Origin: Agrocybe praecox
Taxonomy: Eukaryota > Basidiomycota > Agaricomycetes > Agaricales > Agrocybaceae
Assembly (NCBI GenBank): GCA_964017145.1
Contig: CAXHKQ010000288.1
Coordinates: 1 to 17,593, forward strand
Length of the DNA: 17,593 nt
Direction: 5' to 3'
Shown piece after piece: positions 1 through 8,717 of this stretch. The number at the start of each line of letters is the position of its first letter. Within the stretch, counting starts at the first letter, position 1. Position numbers and translations under genes: made by a program. The notes under the pieces are model-generated. The model was given only the letters and a program-made list of their open reading frames with translations, ran no database searches and was not told the DNA's origin.

Positions 1-194
1 CAACAATATGCTGAACTGTGCAAATTGCCAGAGCACCGTCAAACACAACAAAAGCGCGCTACGCATCGACGCCCAACAGGAGAGAAAAAACCGCCAACGC
101 TATAGTGTGTATAGTGTGCCACGCAGTTCAACCCGTTCGCAGCACACATGCGAAGCAGAGGATAGAGGAGCGTGTGTGCGTGCTCCCTTCGTCC

Positions 195-215
195 GTGTGT
201 GTGAGTGTGTGTGTG
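195..215. repeat. GT microsatellite, interrupted
   Basis: This is a GT dinucleotide run with a single A interruption, in the downstream dally intron. Confidence 0.9.
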
Positions 216-390
216 CGATGAGTTCATCCCATCGGAATGCACATAAATATTATAATGAACTTGAAGATCTGCGGATGGCGCGCGCGCGAACGCGGGCTCT
301 CACACACCGCAGATACACTCACACATTCGGCCCTCATACGCCTACGGGCGCAAAATGCATTCAAATCTGCGCACACTAATCTGCCGCGCC

Positions 391-411
391 GTGTGCGTGT
401 GTGTGTGTGTG
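391..411. repeat. GT microsatellite
   Basis: This is a GT run with one GC interruption near its start. Confidence 0.9.
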
Positions 412-1750
412 CGGTGTGCTCGCCAGAGTATGTGCAGGCCATAAACGCCGGCAATACAGGTGTTTCCGGCAAATTAAAGTGCATCGCCAGAAATTCAAGT
501 GCACATACTATACAGCCAATGTAATACACACGCACTCACAGTCAGTGTTGATAATGCATAATAATTATGCTGGCAACAGGATTTGGCACCGACTGTGCTG
601 GGACACCTTGTGGTGGGTTCGGGTCGACAACGACGGGCGTGTGTGCGCACGAGTTCTCACCGCCTCGCACACTCGACTCGGCTGGGTTTCTTGCCGAGCG
701 TGGTGAGAGCACGCCCTTATGCACATCATCAGCACAGTGTATATGCGCACACACAATCGCAGACCTCGTGGGGTCTCCGCGCGTGTGTACATGCACACAA
801 GGTATCCCAAAAGCCATGGTCATTTGACGGGGCTTCGACGACGAAGAGCCAGCCAAACCATCGGCAAAGAATTTCGCATCGCACTGCACCGCCAATGCGC
901 TGCGATGTTGGTGGTGGTGATGCTGCCGACGATGCTGCTGCGGGTTGCATGTTTGCGGTCCCGCAGCGAACATGCTTCGCTTGGTGTGTCTGTGTGTGTG
1001 AGTATCTCGCCCAATAAATTGTTATAACCCAGATAGCACGCACACACACGGGCATCCACCACGGCAATCGGCGATATATGCTCTCGCATGCTATACGGAG
1101 TATAATGTGCATAAATATTGATATTGATATTGAAAGCAGGAAATTACCGTTCAATAAGTTGAATTTATGGCCATCTGTAAATGCAATATATTTTATTCAC
1201 GTGTGCGAAATGCTTTGCGGAATTCTATGAATAGCTTCGCTCGCATTGTGCGCCAACGTCGAGTGTGCACGATATCCTCTATCGGCGGCATTCATTCCCA
1301 TCACCGGGGCGGACATGCGCGAACCGTTCCGAACATTTCGCTGGCACGATATTGAAATATTGAATGCGCCAATTGGCCCGGACCTCGGGTCCACCACACC
1401 ACACCGATGGGTCTGTGTGCGATTCCAGAGCGCACAGAATCGACCGAAATCGCGACCACACGAACGCGAACACGCTGCCGAGGAGTCGATTAATTAAAAT
1501 ACCTAAAGTGCCTGCAGCAGCAACGCAGCGTTCGTGCGCCGCTCCGCTCCGCTCCACTGATCATGCCATAAGGGTCTCTCCCAATTGGTTGCACGCCAAA
1601 CCGCCGCAGCAGTGCGACGGTAAAAAACAACCAAATTATGACTCAATTTCCATACACACATGTGCGCGCGGTGTGCGGTGTGTGACCCCAAAAAAGGCTG
1701 ACTGTGCCGAAGTCGATGCCGATGCCGATGCCGCCGGTCACTAAAACGAG

Positions 1751-1765
1751 GACGACGACGACGAC
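1751..1765. repeat. (GAC)5 trinucleotide repeat
   Basis: Five GAC units are followed by GTCGAC. The same triplet recurs at 2611, 4524, 8445 (as GTC) and 16298 (as GTC). Confidence 0.9.
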
Positions 1766-2580
1766 GTCGACAAGCGTTCTGCATTCTGGTAATTGAACCA
1801 TTCACATAATTTACTCCGTTTGATTGAACTTTGTGAAGACGATGGAATGTCGTACCGTAAAATATACGAATAATGCACATGCACAGGCGCACGCTCAGTG
1901 ATCCCAGCGTGCGGACGCATAGGGACTGCGCGCGCCCAGGAACAGCGTCGTGTGTATGTTATATAGTTTATGTGCGCACGAATATGTGCGAATATAACTA
2001 TATATTCATATGCAGTATAGTATATTTGGGAACAGGTTTCTGTGTTCTCGCGCGGCGTTTGCAGGCGGCTGTGCGACGGTGGAAAAGAAACTTGTTCGCA
2101 CTGCCTCGGCGTGCAATAGCCATAAACCATCGGCGTCGGGTGACATTGGTTTTTGCACACATCGCACCGCACGGCAGATCGCACACGGCTGCGACGGCGG
2201 CGGCGGCTCGCACGCACACGGCTCGGCGTCGAACATGCGCGCAAGCGAGCACGAGCACAGTCAGCCAGCGATTGCGACGCGATTTTTAATGCGCCATAAA
2301 TTTGCCAACAGCTCGCGCACACAGCCACACACACTCACGAAATAGCACATCGCACGCTCGCATACACACACACACCTCGGCACGACGCCACGACAAAGTC
2401 GACGCGCGCGCGCGAACAAACGGGCGCACCCTGGCACAATCACGCGCGCATTCGCGCAAGCAAACACACACACTCACTTCGCGACTGTTCACAACACGCC
2501 AGGAGGTTGGTTGCTTGCGCACGCTCGCGCGCGACAAGTGAGATGTCATCACTGTTAATGGATTGGAAATGTTCGCGAAT

Positions 2581-2631
2581 ACACACACACACACACACTG
2601 TTTGCTCGAGGACGACGACGACGACGACGAC
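2581..2631. repeat. Compound (AC)9 ... (GAC)7 microsatellite
   Basis: An AC run at 2581-2598 is separated by 12 bases from seven GAC units at 2611-2631. Confidence 0.92.
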
Positions 2632-3599
2632 AGAATACACAACAGTGACACGCTTCTCGCTGGAATGCATGCACTGCTGCTGCTGTTGCCAGCTCACAAT
2701 CCAAGAGCGCAAAGCATCTTTTTCATTAATAAATCAGTGAGTTGAGCATATGAGACAAGTGCGCACTGGAATAGACACACTCGAAAACACGCAACGAAGC
2801 GTTACCCGAAAGAACAAAGGACGACGTGTGTGTGGTGTGTGCACATGCGTGAAGAATGATGTAAAGTTAACCTGTGTATAGTAATTTGAACTGGCTGGTT
2901 TCGTGTTCCGCCGAGAATAGCAGCAGAGGTGCTTGACCTCGCTCTAGACTTCTCATGCGGCTGCTGGCTGGCTTGTGGTGAGGTTGCGCGTTTATAGTTT
3001 CAGGTGCGTTTCACGTATCACTTTACGATCAATTAGCGAACGTCCGTAGCGTATACATCAATCTGGCGCAGCCATAGCATAGACTCGAGCGCAGCATATT
3101 ATATACGTGAACCCACATTTCGGAAATTGCCTGGGAAACGATAAACAAACGATGGAGCGAGTGTATTTTCCATAGACACAGTGAGAAAGGTTGTGGTGAG
3201 AACAGAACATAAATGTAATGCCGAATTGATTCAGCAAAGGCGAACGGAATTTACATTGATTTACGGACAGACGACTGAATTACCGCATTTCTCGCCGTAT
3301 ATTGCCGGGTAATTGAATGCACTCGTCCACCATTGCATTGTGAAAATAATTTTTGTTCCGCATTTTTACATGTAAATCCGTATATGCTGAGCACACAAAA
3401 CCACACCAACACCACCACACAGCAACCGCAGCAGCCACTCTGGAATTGCATTCTTTGTCTTTTACTTTTCGGAAGATCGCACACACCACACACTCACACA
3501 CGCTTGCCTCGCCGACGAGCTTGCGATGCGCACATCCCTCTGAACCGCGTCGCGTCTCAGCAGAGCGCTCCTCGCATGTGAACGCGCACACGTGATGGC

Positions 3600-3620
3600 G
3601 TGTGTGTGTGTGTGCGTGTG
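3600..3620. repeat. GT microsatellite
   Basis: This is a GT run with one GC interruption, next to further GC/CA alternating sequence. Confidence 0.9.
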
Positions 3621-3824
3621 TCTGAATGTATCTTCACGTATGCTGCTGACCACCCTGAGTCGCTGGAATGTTTCACGTGCGCGCGCTCGCGCTCTGGTGC
3701 GATGCGATGCGCGCGCGCACGCAGCATGCGTGTATATAGTGTATTATTATTTATACATTTTGCCCGAGTAGGATAAACACATACACACACACGAACGACG
3801 GGCTCTCGCCGGGCATATGTGCGA

Positions 3825-3847
3825 GCATGCGTGCATGCGCGCGCGCG
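3825..3847. repeat. Alternating purine-pyrimidine tract
   Basis: There are 23 strictly alternating bases (GCATGCGTGCATGCGCG...) ending in a CG run, a sequence type that can adopt Z-DNA. Confidence 0.85.
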
Positions 3848-4523
3848 AGGTTCTCCCTGGGACAACCAGACACACACAGGCGCACACACACGCTCGCACA
3901 CTTGTGTATGCAACGACGATGATGTACGGCGAACGGTTTCCCAAATGCGAACACGTCGAGTGTGCATGTGTGCATGTATGCATGTGTGTCTGTATACCAG
4001 AATATACGTGTCAACATTTTACCTTTTTATTTAAACACCATTATACCGCATATTATGGGGGCTATGTGTTGTGTGGCTGCGTGTACAAGATCGTGTGTGA
4101 GTGTGTACACACAGACACATGTGTGGAGCGTGAAAGCCGATGCTGCTGCTGCTTTGGCTGTGGCTGCGGCTGTGACGGTGGCGAATGCCGCGGCAGACGC
4201 GTGAGGATGATGCGCGCACGGGATAAAGGTAGCCTTGTTTATATAACAACGAGCACTCTTCGCTGTCGCTGCCGCAGCAGCAGCTCGCTTGCTCGACTCT
4301 GGGATCCGACCGAAACCAAATATACAAATATGAGTCAGTCGGCGCACGAACGAACACGTAGCGGCGCATACCATAGCCGCGCCGCCGCATTATGCGCCGG
4401 GACGCGCCGATACATTGTATGTGTGCGTGCCGGTGGTACAAAGTATGTGGTGCTGTGGTGATGCATGCTTGTGTATAGCATAGCATAAGTGCTGCCAATA
4501 AATTGGAAACCGCGCGAATAAAA

Positions 4524-4538
4524 GACGACGACGACGAC
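4524..4538. repeat. (GAC)5 trinucleotide repeat
   Basis: Five GAC units are followed by GGCGAC. Confidence 0.9.
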
Positions 4539-5151
4539 GGCGACAAACAACTCCGAGCCGAGCTCCGCGAGTTCGAATTTACATTATCGCTGAGAGATAG
4601 TACAGTGTGTGTACCCACTCGGCAATGTATCCCAATTTATCCGACCCTCATTCGATCAGTCGTGCGTCGAGCGTCGGGCGCCTTCTCTCGGCGAGATTCG
4701 CCAATATAACCACGTTGTTGGTCGCTCACAGAAAATAAAAATCAACGAGCACATATCGAGACATACGCTGTCTACAATGGCATGTGCGTAGCGCTAAGCT
4801 TGGGAAGCATGAATTTCTCGCGCCCTCTCGCTCTCTCACTCTGCGTGGCGGGCACTCGGCGACTCCGCGACGCGAGGTCTGAGTCACGTGCACGCCGCGC
4901 GGCGGCCGATCCAACACTCGGATAGCTCGCACTGGGCTGCACGCGCGCGCGCTCACACACGAGCATGTGCGTGCATGTGCGTGTCGCAATCACGTGGCCG
5001 CATATCGTGTCGAAACATGAATTAAAGGTGTATTTTATGTGTGTATGTGTGTGTCTGTGTAACGCTGGCGGAGTGCACATTCTTTGTTATGCACAGCGGC
5101 GAACAATGGACGATACACTCACGATGTACATGAAGTCGGAACATAATAGTA

Positions 5152-5176
5152 ACACACACACACGCGCGCGCGCATA
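5152..5176. repeat. Compound (AC)n(GC)n alternating tract
   Basis: There are 25 strictly alternating purine-pyrimidine bases, with an AC run passing directly into a CG run, and high Z-DNA potential. Confidence 0.88.
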
Positions 5177-5312
5177 GCACAATCGACACACGAACAACGT
5201 GAGAAATAGAAGCTGTCAATACGATTTCAAGGTTAATGCATGCTATCACGCTTTGGCTACGCTCGCTGGTGTGTATTATATTTATTAACCGGATTGATCG
5301 ATCGGTGGTGCT

Positions 5313-5333
5313 ATGATGATGATGATGATGATG
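5313..5333. repeat. (ATG)7 trinucleotide repeat
   Basis: Seven ATG units are followed within 30 bases by a degenerate ATG/AAG repeat (5349-5365). Confidence 0.92.
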
Positions 5334-6297
5334 AGGCGGAAGATATAATGATGATGAAGAAGAATGAAACGAATAGATTCGTGTTGGTGCTTCTGAATGA
5401 GAATTGAGAATGCAACATGTTGGAATTTGATCGAAACACGCCGACCACGATGACTGGAAAATGCCAATGCAATGAAATGTCATTCAACAGACTGAGAATC
5501 AATGTGGTTATTATTCGTTTGAATTACTATGTGCGAAATCGGTTATAAAGTGGTGGGTGAGTCAGTTGTGGGTGTGCAAACGTTAATCGATGTTGGCGCC
5601 ACATTTATTAGAGTTGAGTTCTTCAGTAATGGCGCGAACAAACGTCACTTCAATCGTAGACAAGATTAGCTCATATTTTTTAATGTCCATTCCAAATATT
5701 TGAGTCAGATTATAAGCATTAATTTCGTCACGCACACATCATCATAACCATACGGTGTTATAACTTGACGACTGTTTGATAAACGAACCACTGATTTAGG
5801 CGCACGTGTTGATAGCAAGCTTAATACAAAAAACATATGTTCACATTTGTGATCAACATTCCTGCGACGTCTACAATCACGCGGCAGCACCAGCTGGGTC
5901 GTAATCACAGACGTGCACCCGCTCGTGATTTGGAGGTCAAACCAATTGCCAACGCACCGACAAATTCGTACAAACAACCGAATAGCATTTGCAAACCGTA
6001 CTCACTACACACATACCACACAACATACTCACATAGTAGCCACGCTAGCATATCGCACACAAACCGTCCATCCGGAGAGCTTTGTTAACGCTTGAGATTT
6101 ATTGCCACCGACGCCGCAAATCGAGCATCATCATCATCAGCATCAATATATCGCCCGAGTGTGTGTTCCAAGTGCCAGCATATTGTGAGCGAGTACACAT
6201 TGCGCGATAACCTTGGCATCCATTCGCCCCCTTTCTCGGGTCACGCGAGCGCGATTTGTTCGGCTCTAATCACATCAACGACATAACAACGACTTAC

Positions 6298-6490
6298 CTT
6301 CTTCTCCAGCTCGGCGGCGTTCTCGATCGTGTGCATAATCGCCTCCGACAGCCTGGTGTCCAGACCGGTCTTCAGCATCTCCTCGGCGCCCTTGCTCGTT
6401 CGCACCTTGTTGTGCCACAGCCTCTCGATCGTTTCGGCCACCTTCGACCACGGCGCGTCCAGGACGCCAACGTACTGGGCGAGGCATCCG
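6298..6490 (-). CDS. dally: Glypican Dally, exon E4
   Basis: The first base completes an Arg codon begun in E3, and 64 whole codons follow. The start GCLAQYVGVLDAPWSKV continues the glypican signature (N-V-x-R/K-G-C-x-A) and is close to fly Dally, where the corresponding stretch as I recall it is GCSAEYAGLLDSPWS. The end, RLSEAIMHTIENAAELEKK, matches the conserved '(L/F)SEAIM......ELEKK' segment. The acceptor is TTTGCGCAG ending at 6491, and the donor is AAG|GTAAGT at 6298/6297, leaving in phase 0. The open frame extends upstream of the acceptor to an ATG at 6585, with a hydrophobic stretch that mimics a signal peptide, but that part is intron. The next exon, carrying the remaining cysteines, was not found downstream. 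Confidence 0.93.
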
Positions 6491-6639
6491 CTGCGCAAAC
6501 GGACAACCGCGTGGTACGTTACTATCGAGTGTCCCGCGAGGAGCAGACTCAGACACCAGATTTGCCCAGTATACTTTTTGTGCAAGGTGTCTTAATTTTT
6601 TGTTCGTTCATTCTAATTTGTTCTCGAACTAATCCCAAT

Positions 6640-6661
6640 GTAAAACCTCCCTAAGCCGGAA
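6640..6661 (+). repeat. Left terminal inverted repeat of the MITE
   Basis: This 22-base repeat begins GTAAAACCTCCCTAAGCC and is an exact reverse complement of 7205-7226. The two bases outside it (AT) do not match the CA at the other end. Confidence 0.85.
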
Positions 6662-6682
6662 TCGCAAGGGACCGACAAAAAA

Positions 6683-6716
6683 TTCCGGCTTAGCGGAGTT
6701 TCCGGCTTAGGGAGGT
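6683..6716 (+). repeat. Tandem pair of 17-bp subterminal motif, left side
   Basis: There are two head-to-tail copies of TTCCGGCTTAGGGAGGT: 6683-6699 (two mismatches) and 6700-6716 (exact). They point opposite to the copy within the left terminal repeat. Just before them is GGGACCGA, also found just before the right-hand cluster, so the block is partly a direct repeat of 7157-7205. Immediately after lies a small hairpin (AGGTCTT/AAGACCT, 6713-6732). Confidence 0.8.
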
Positions 6717-7091
6717 CTTTTTTTCAAGACCTAAAAAAATCCCGAATAACGGAACATATCAAACGTGAGTTCAACGTGTATTAGAATACCCGTAAATACC
6801 ATTATTCCACAAATAAACTGTTTGTAGTCATTCTATTCTACTATTTTTGTCGCTTCAAGGTAATTCGATGACAAATATTTTCGTCAGATACTTCGATTTG
6901 AGAATTTCGCACAATTTGTAACGAGTTATAGCGATTCTTGAAGTCGGAAATGCAGGAAAACAGATGATTCAAACTGTAGTTAAATTGTAACTGTTTCTAG
7001 TGATTTCGACTGATGAATTTTTATGAAAAAACAGCATTTTCCGTCTTACAGAGGTTCAGTGAACACAGACAATTTGTAAAATGGTTTCCGT

Positions 7092-7221
7092 TTCCGGCTC
7101 AGAGAGTTTCCGGCTTACAGAGGTCGATTTTCATACAAATCGTGTTGAAGGTTCTCGGGACCGAACAAATTTTCCGGCTTAAGGAGGATTCCGGCTTAGG
7201 GAGGTTCCGGCTTAGGGAGGT
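7092..7221 (+). repeat. Five copies of the subterminal motif, right side
   Basis: Copies of TTCCGGCTTAGGGAGGT and variants occur at 7092-7107 (16 bp, variant), 7108-7124 (variant CTTACAGAGG), 7172-7188 (CTTAAGGAGG), 7189-7205 (exact) and 7206-7221 (exact over 16 bp). All point the same way. Such iterated subterminal motifs are commonly transposase-binding sites, but here that role is inferred. Confidence 0.8.
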
Positions 7222-7226
7222 TTTAC
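7205..7226 (-). repeat. Right terminal inverted repeat of the MITE
   Basis: This is the exact reverse complement of 6640-6661. It is followed outward by TG (completing CAGT when read inward) and then TA. It contains the outermost copy of the 16-17 bp subterminal motif. Confidence 0.85.
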
Positions 7227-7228
7227 TG

Positions 7229-7240
7229 TACTTACCGTAG
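7229..7240 (-). other. E3 5' splice site with transposon abutting it
   Basis: Read on the minus strand this is CTACG|GTAAGTA, a near-consensus donor. The TA at intron positions +6/+7 is the apparent transposon target dinucleotide, so the element starts at +8. The +1 to +6 donor bases are intact, so splicing is expected to work. Confidence 0.8.
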
Positions 7241-7640
7241 CACATTCGTGCAGTAGCCGTAGCACGACTTCACCTGCTGCACCGACGAGCCGCGGCACTT
7301 GTTGCAGTACGACATCTTCAGCAGATGCTGCCGGCACTTGGGCGACAGCGCCTCAGCGGTCAGGTCCTCGGTGCTGGCCAGAATGTCTGCCGCTCCCTCC
7401 AACGCCGACACGAACAGCGTGGCGGAGCCAAGGCTGTGCTGCAGACTCGCGGCCAGCGTCTTCGGAATGCTGCCAAACGGCTGCAGATCGCCGTAGGCCC
7501 GTTGCAGGCAGTTCTTGTAGTCGGCGTTGAAATCGCCGGCCGTCGGATGGACGGCCTGATGGTAGACGACCGGCAGCAGGGTGGTGAAGCACTTGGTGAC
7601 CAGCGAGTCGAAGTCGAAGTTACTTCGGCCGTTGATGTGA
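7236..7640 (-). CDS. dally: Glypican Dally, exon E3 (glypican signature)
   Basis: This is the most diagnostic exon, with 134 whole codons. Residues 16-30 (KCFTTLLPVVYHQAV) match the 'LF..L.P..YH' helix. Residues 42-57 (KNCLQ...LQPFGSIP) match the conserved 'CL......(L/H)PFG..P' block. Residues 101-134 hold the glypican signature: KCRQHLLKMSYCNKCRG, then VKSCYGYCTNVL, completed by RGC across the splice into E4. Cysteines are at exon residues 17, 44, 102, 112, 115, 126 and 130. All but residue 17 fit conserved disulfide positions. The acceptor is CCCGCTGCAG ending at 7641, with a pyrimidine-rich tract, and the donor is CTACG|GTAAGTA at 7236/7235. Phase is 2 at both ends, matching E2 and E4. The domain is extracellular, after secretion and GPI anchoring. 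The extra cysteine at residue 17 is unusual. Confidence 0.95.
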
Positions 7641-7722
7641 CTGCAGCGGGACACGGAGTGGAAAAGGAGTCGACAATGATGAAGGCTGAAAGTCTATCTG
7701 TCAGCTTCAGCCGAGTACTTAC
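7641..7722 (-). other. dally intron between E2 and E3 (82 bases)
   Basis: This is a short, typical dipteran intron with a GTAAGT donor at 7722-7717. A pyrimidine-rich run (CTCCTTTTCCACTCCGTG) leads to the acceptor CTGCAG ending at 7641. It splits a His codon in phase 2 (CA|T). Removing it fuses two segments that together read as continuous glypican sequence, which is strong support for the splice model. Confidence 0.92.
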
Positions 7723-7846
7723 TGTCGGATTTGTTGGTACAGCTGAACGATCGGATGCCTCGACAGTGTTGACATGTGCTTGTAGAGTCGCTCGAACATC
7801 GTTAGAATTTTGCTCTCTGACGAATAGGTCAACTCCAGAAGATGGC
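7723..7846 (-). CDS. dally: Glypican Dally, exon E2
   Basis: This 124-base exon encodes 40 whole codons and joins in frame to E1 and E3. It starts HLLELTYSSESK and continues through TMFERLYKHMSTL and HPIVQLYQQIR. This matches the glypican helix where family members read roughly 'H-(L/V)-L-E/N-L...F..-(V/L)-Y...', followed by 'LY..(L/I)R'. The acceptor is TTCCAACAG ending at 7847 and the donor is CGACA|GTAAGT at 7723/7722. The reading frame begins with the last two bases of a Gly codon shared with E1 and ends with two bases of a His codon completed by E3. It has no cysteine, which is normal for this segment. The exon has no in-frame ATG-initiated ORF of its own on this strand, so it is easily missed by ORF calling. 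Confidence 0.9.
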
Positions 7847-8418
7847 CTGTTGGAACGGATGGGTAGGTCGAACCTTAGTTAAAGTTGAACCAAAATTCAC
7901 TCACATTCTTTATGGCTTTTCAATGTCTCTGCGTCTGTAAAGACAGAGGCATGCTTCTGAACAGGAAAATTCAATAACCCAGTTCGTTGTAGAATAGCAT
8001 AATGCATATGTATACAGCTAATCACACAGCATAATGGCAATCGAGAACTTTTCTATACAACACGACAGCTGTGCGACGAACCACAAAGCGTTCTCGCCAA
8101 AACAACCGACAAAATACATCGTGAATTATGGGGCACTCAAGGTAAGTTTGCGTGAACGATGCATTTGCACGTTCGTGTCGCCACACACACACACTGATGC
8201 CGCACTGCCTAACAAAGCCATTATTAGTCTGATCGGCGGCTGTGTGTGTGGCGGCGTCAGATCGGAGTGGTGTCGTGCGCAGTTGTGCACATGGCGCCGG
8301 CGGCCACCAGCAAGTTTGCGGACACATTAATATCAGATTGTGTGTGCATACGTGCGGCGGCCTGGCGTGGCCGAAGCGCGCCCGGCGACCACGGAAACAA
8401 ATTTGTGTGTAGTTTGCA

Positions 8419-8459
8419 TGTGTGTGTGTGTTTGTTGTCGCCCGGTCGTCGTCGTCGTC
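8419..8459. repeat. Compound (TG)6 ... (GTC)5 microsatellite
   Basis: A TG run at 8419-8430 is followed by five GTC units at 8445-8459, a composite of the same two repeat types seen at 2581-2631. Confidence 0.9.
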
Positions 8460-8510
8460 GGGCGCAGGCTGTGTAAGAGTTTCGCTGAGGTCCGTGTGCA
8501 AAGAGACAGC

Positions 8511-8524
8511 TATGCATTTGCATA
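8511..8524. promoter_or_regulatory. Octamer-like palindromic site (POU-type), putative
   Basis: The sequence TATGCATTTGCATA has inverted arms TATGCA/TGCATA around TT and contains an octamer half, ATTTGCAT. It differs by one base from the palindromic POU-dimer motif ATGCATATGCAT. It lies inside the large E1-E2 intron. The regulatory role is inference. Confidence 0.2.
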
Positions 8525-8537
8525 TAATGGCATAGAA

Positions 8538-8717
8538 ATGAGTACGATGTTGAATTGTTTGCCATTCATTGTGCTGCTGATTTGGGTAATTTGCTATGCT
8601 ATCTCATGTGATGAGTGGATCATTTCAAACATTTCTAGGTATTTTGAATGGCCACATGTTGATGTTCATTATGGTGATTTTGATAGATGTTTTGGTGTGA
8701 ACGTGCTGACACGATAA
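8538..8717 (+). CDS. Possible small secreted-peptide ORF inside the dally intron (uncertain)
   Basis: This 59-codon ORF lies on the strand opposite dally. It begins MSTMLNCLPFIV, continues with a strongly hydrophobic stretch (residues 8-20) and has a plausible signal-peptidase site near AIS/CDE at about residue 24. The remaining 36 residues are acidic/aromatic with two cysteines (CDEWIISN..., DRCFGVN). A second in-frame ATG lies at codon 4. The open frame extends upstream to 8340 through GT/GTC repeats, which I do not count as coding. No family was recognised. Short frames with one hydrophobic run arise by chance in AT-rich introns, so this is weak. Confidence 0.15.
   Translation: MSTMLNCLPFIVLLIWVICYAISCDEWIISNISRYFEWPHVDVHYGDFDRCFGVNVLTR

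Larger units (their letters stand above)
1..6297 (-). other. Partial intron 3' of dally E4
   Basis: More than 6 kb follows the phase-0 GTAAGT donor of E4 without a recognisable next exon. I looked for the glypican C-terminal features (a K-x-C-G motif soon after ELEKK, and a C-W-x-G...G-x-Y motif) on the minus strand and found no candidate with a usable acceptor. Up to about 5.2 kb the sequence is dominated by CA/GT, GAC and CG-rich alternating tracts. A GAGA-like run of CTCTCGCTCTCTCACTC lies near 4825-4842. From 5.2 to 6.3 kb it is AT-richer and unremarkable. Long frames here are rich in His, Thr, Cys, Val and Arg because they translate the repeats. Confidence 0.75.
6638..7228. mobile_element. 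Non-autonomous pogo/Tigger-like DNA transposon (MITE)
   Basis: The ends form a perfect 22-bp inverted repeat (6640-6661 and 7205-7226). The right end reads inward as CAGTAAAACCTCCC and is followed by the dinucleotide TA at 7229-7230. A CAGT terminus beside TA is the pattern of the pogo branch of the Tc1/mariner superfamily. The outermost two bases of the left end (AT) and its flank (CA instead of TA) differ, which is consistent with decay. The interior is AT-rich and has no transposase-like ORF. Subterminal regions carry repeated copies of a 16-17 bp motif. The length of about 591 bp fits a MITE mobilised in trans. Superfamily assignment rests only on the termini. Confidence 0.75.
6491..7235 (-). 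other. dally intron between E3 and E4 (745 bases, mostly transposon)
   Basis: The donor is GTAAGTA at 7235 and the acceptor GTCCGTTTGCGCAG ends at 6491. It interrupts an Arg codon in phase 2 (CG|C). About 591 of its 745 bases belong to a MITE-like element (6638-7228), leaving about 154 bases of older intron, mostly on the acceptor side. Without the element the intron would be of ordinary short size, similar to the 82-base neighbour. Confidence 0.9.

Noticed and set aside
3817..4461. 214-codon plus-strand frame rich in cysteine
   Set aside because: Its Cys, Val, Arg and His content comes from GT/TGC repeats. There is no domain and no splice or promoter support.
5022..5483. 153-codon minus-strand frame with poly-His
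   Set aside because: The His run is the translated ATG repeat at 5313-5333, and the rest is low-complexity Ser/His without homology.
6085..6200. Minus-strand CWHLEHTLGRYID, resembling the glypican C-terminal C-W-x-G...G-x-Y motif
   Set aside because: It lies in repeat-influenced sequence about 100 bases after the E4 donor, with no suitable acceptor, and its flanking residues do not match glypicans.
6491..6585. ATG-initiated frame running into E4 with a hydrophobic, signal-peptide-like start
   Set aside because: A good acceptor (TTTGCGCAG) ends at 6491, and the sequence just after it continues the glypican signature broken at the E3 donor in the correct phase. The upstream part is therefore intron read-through.
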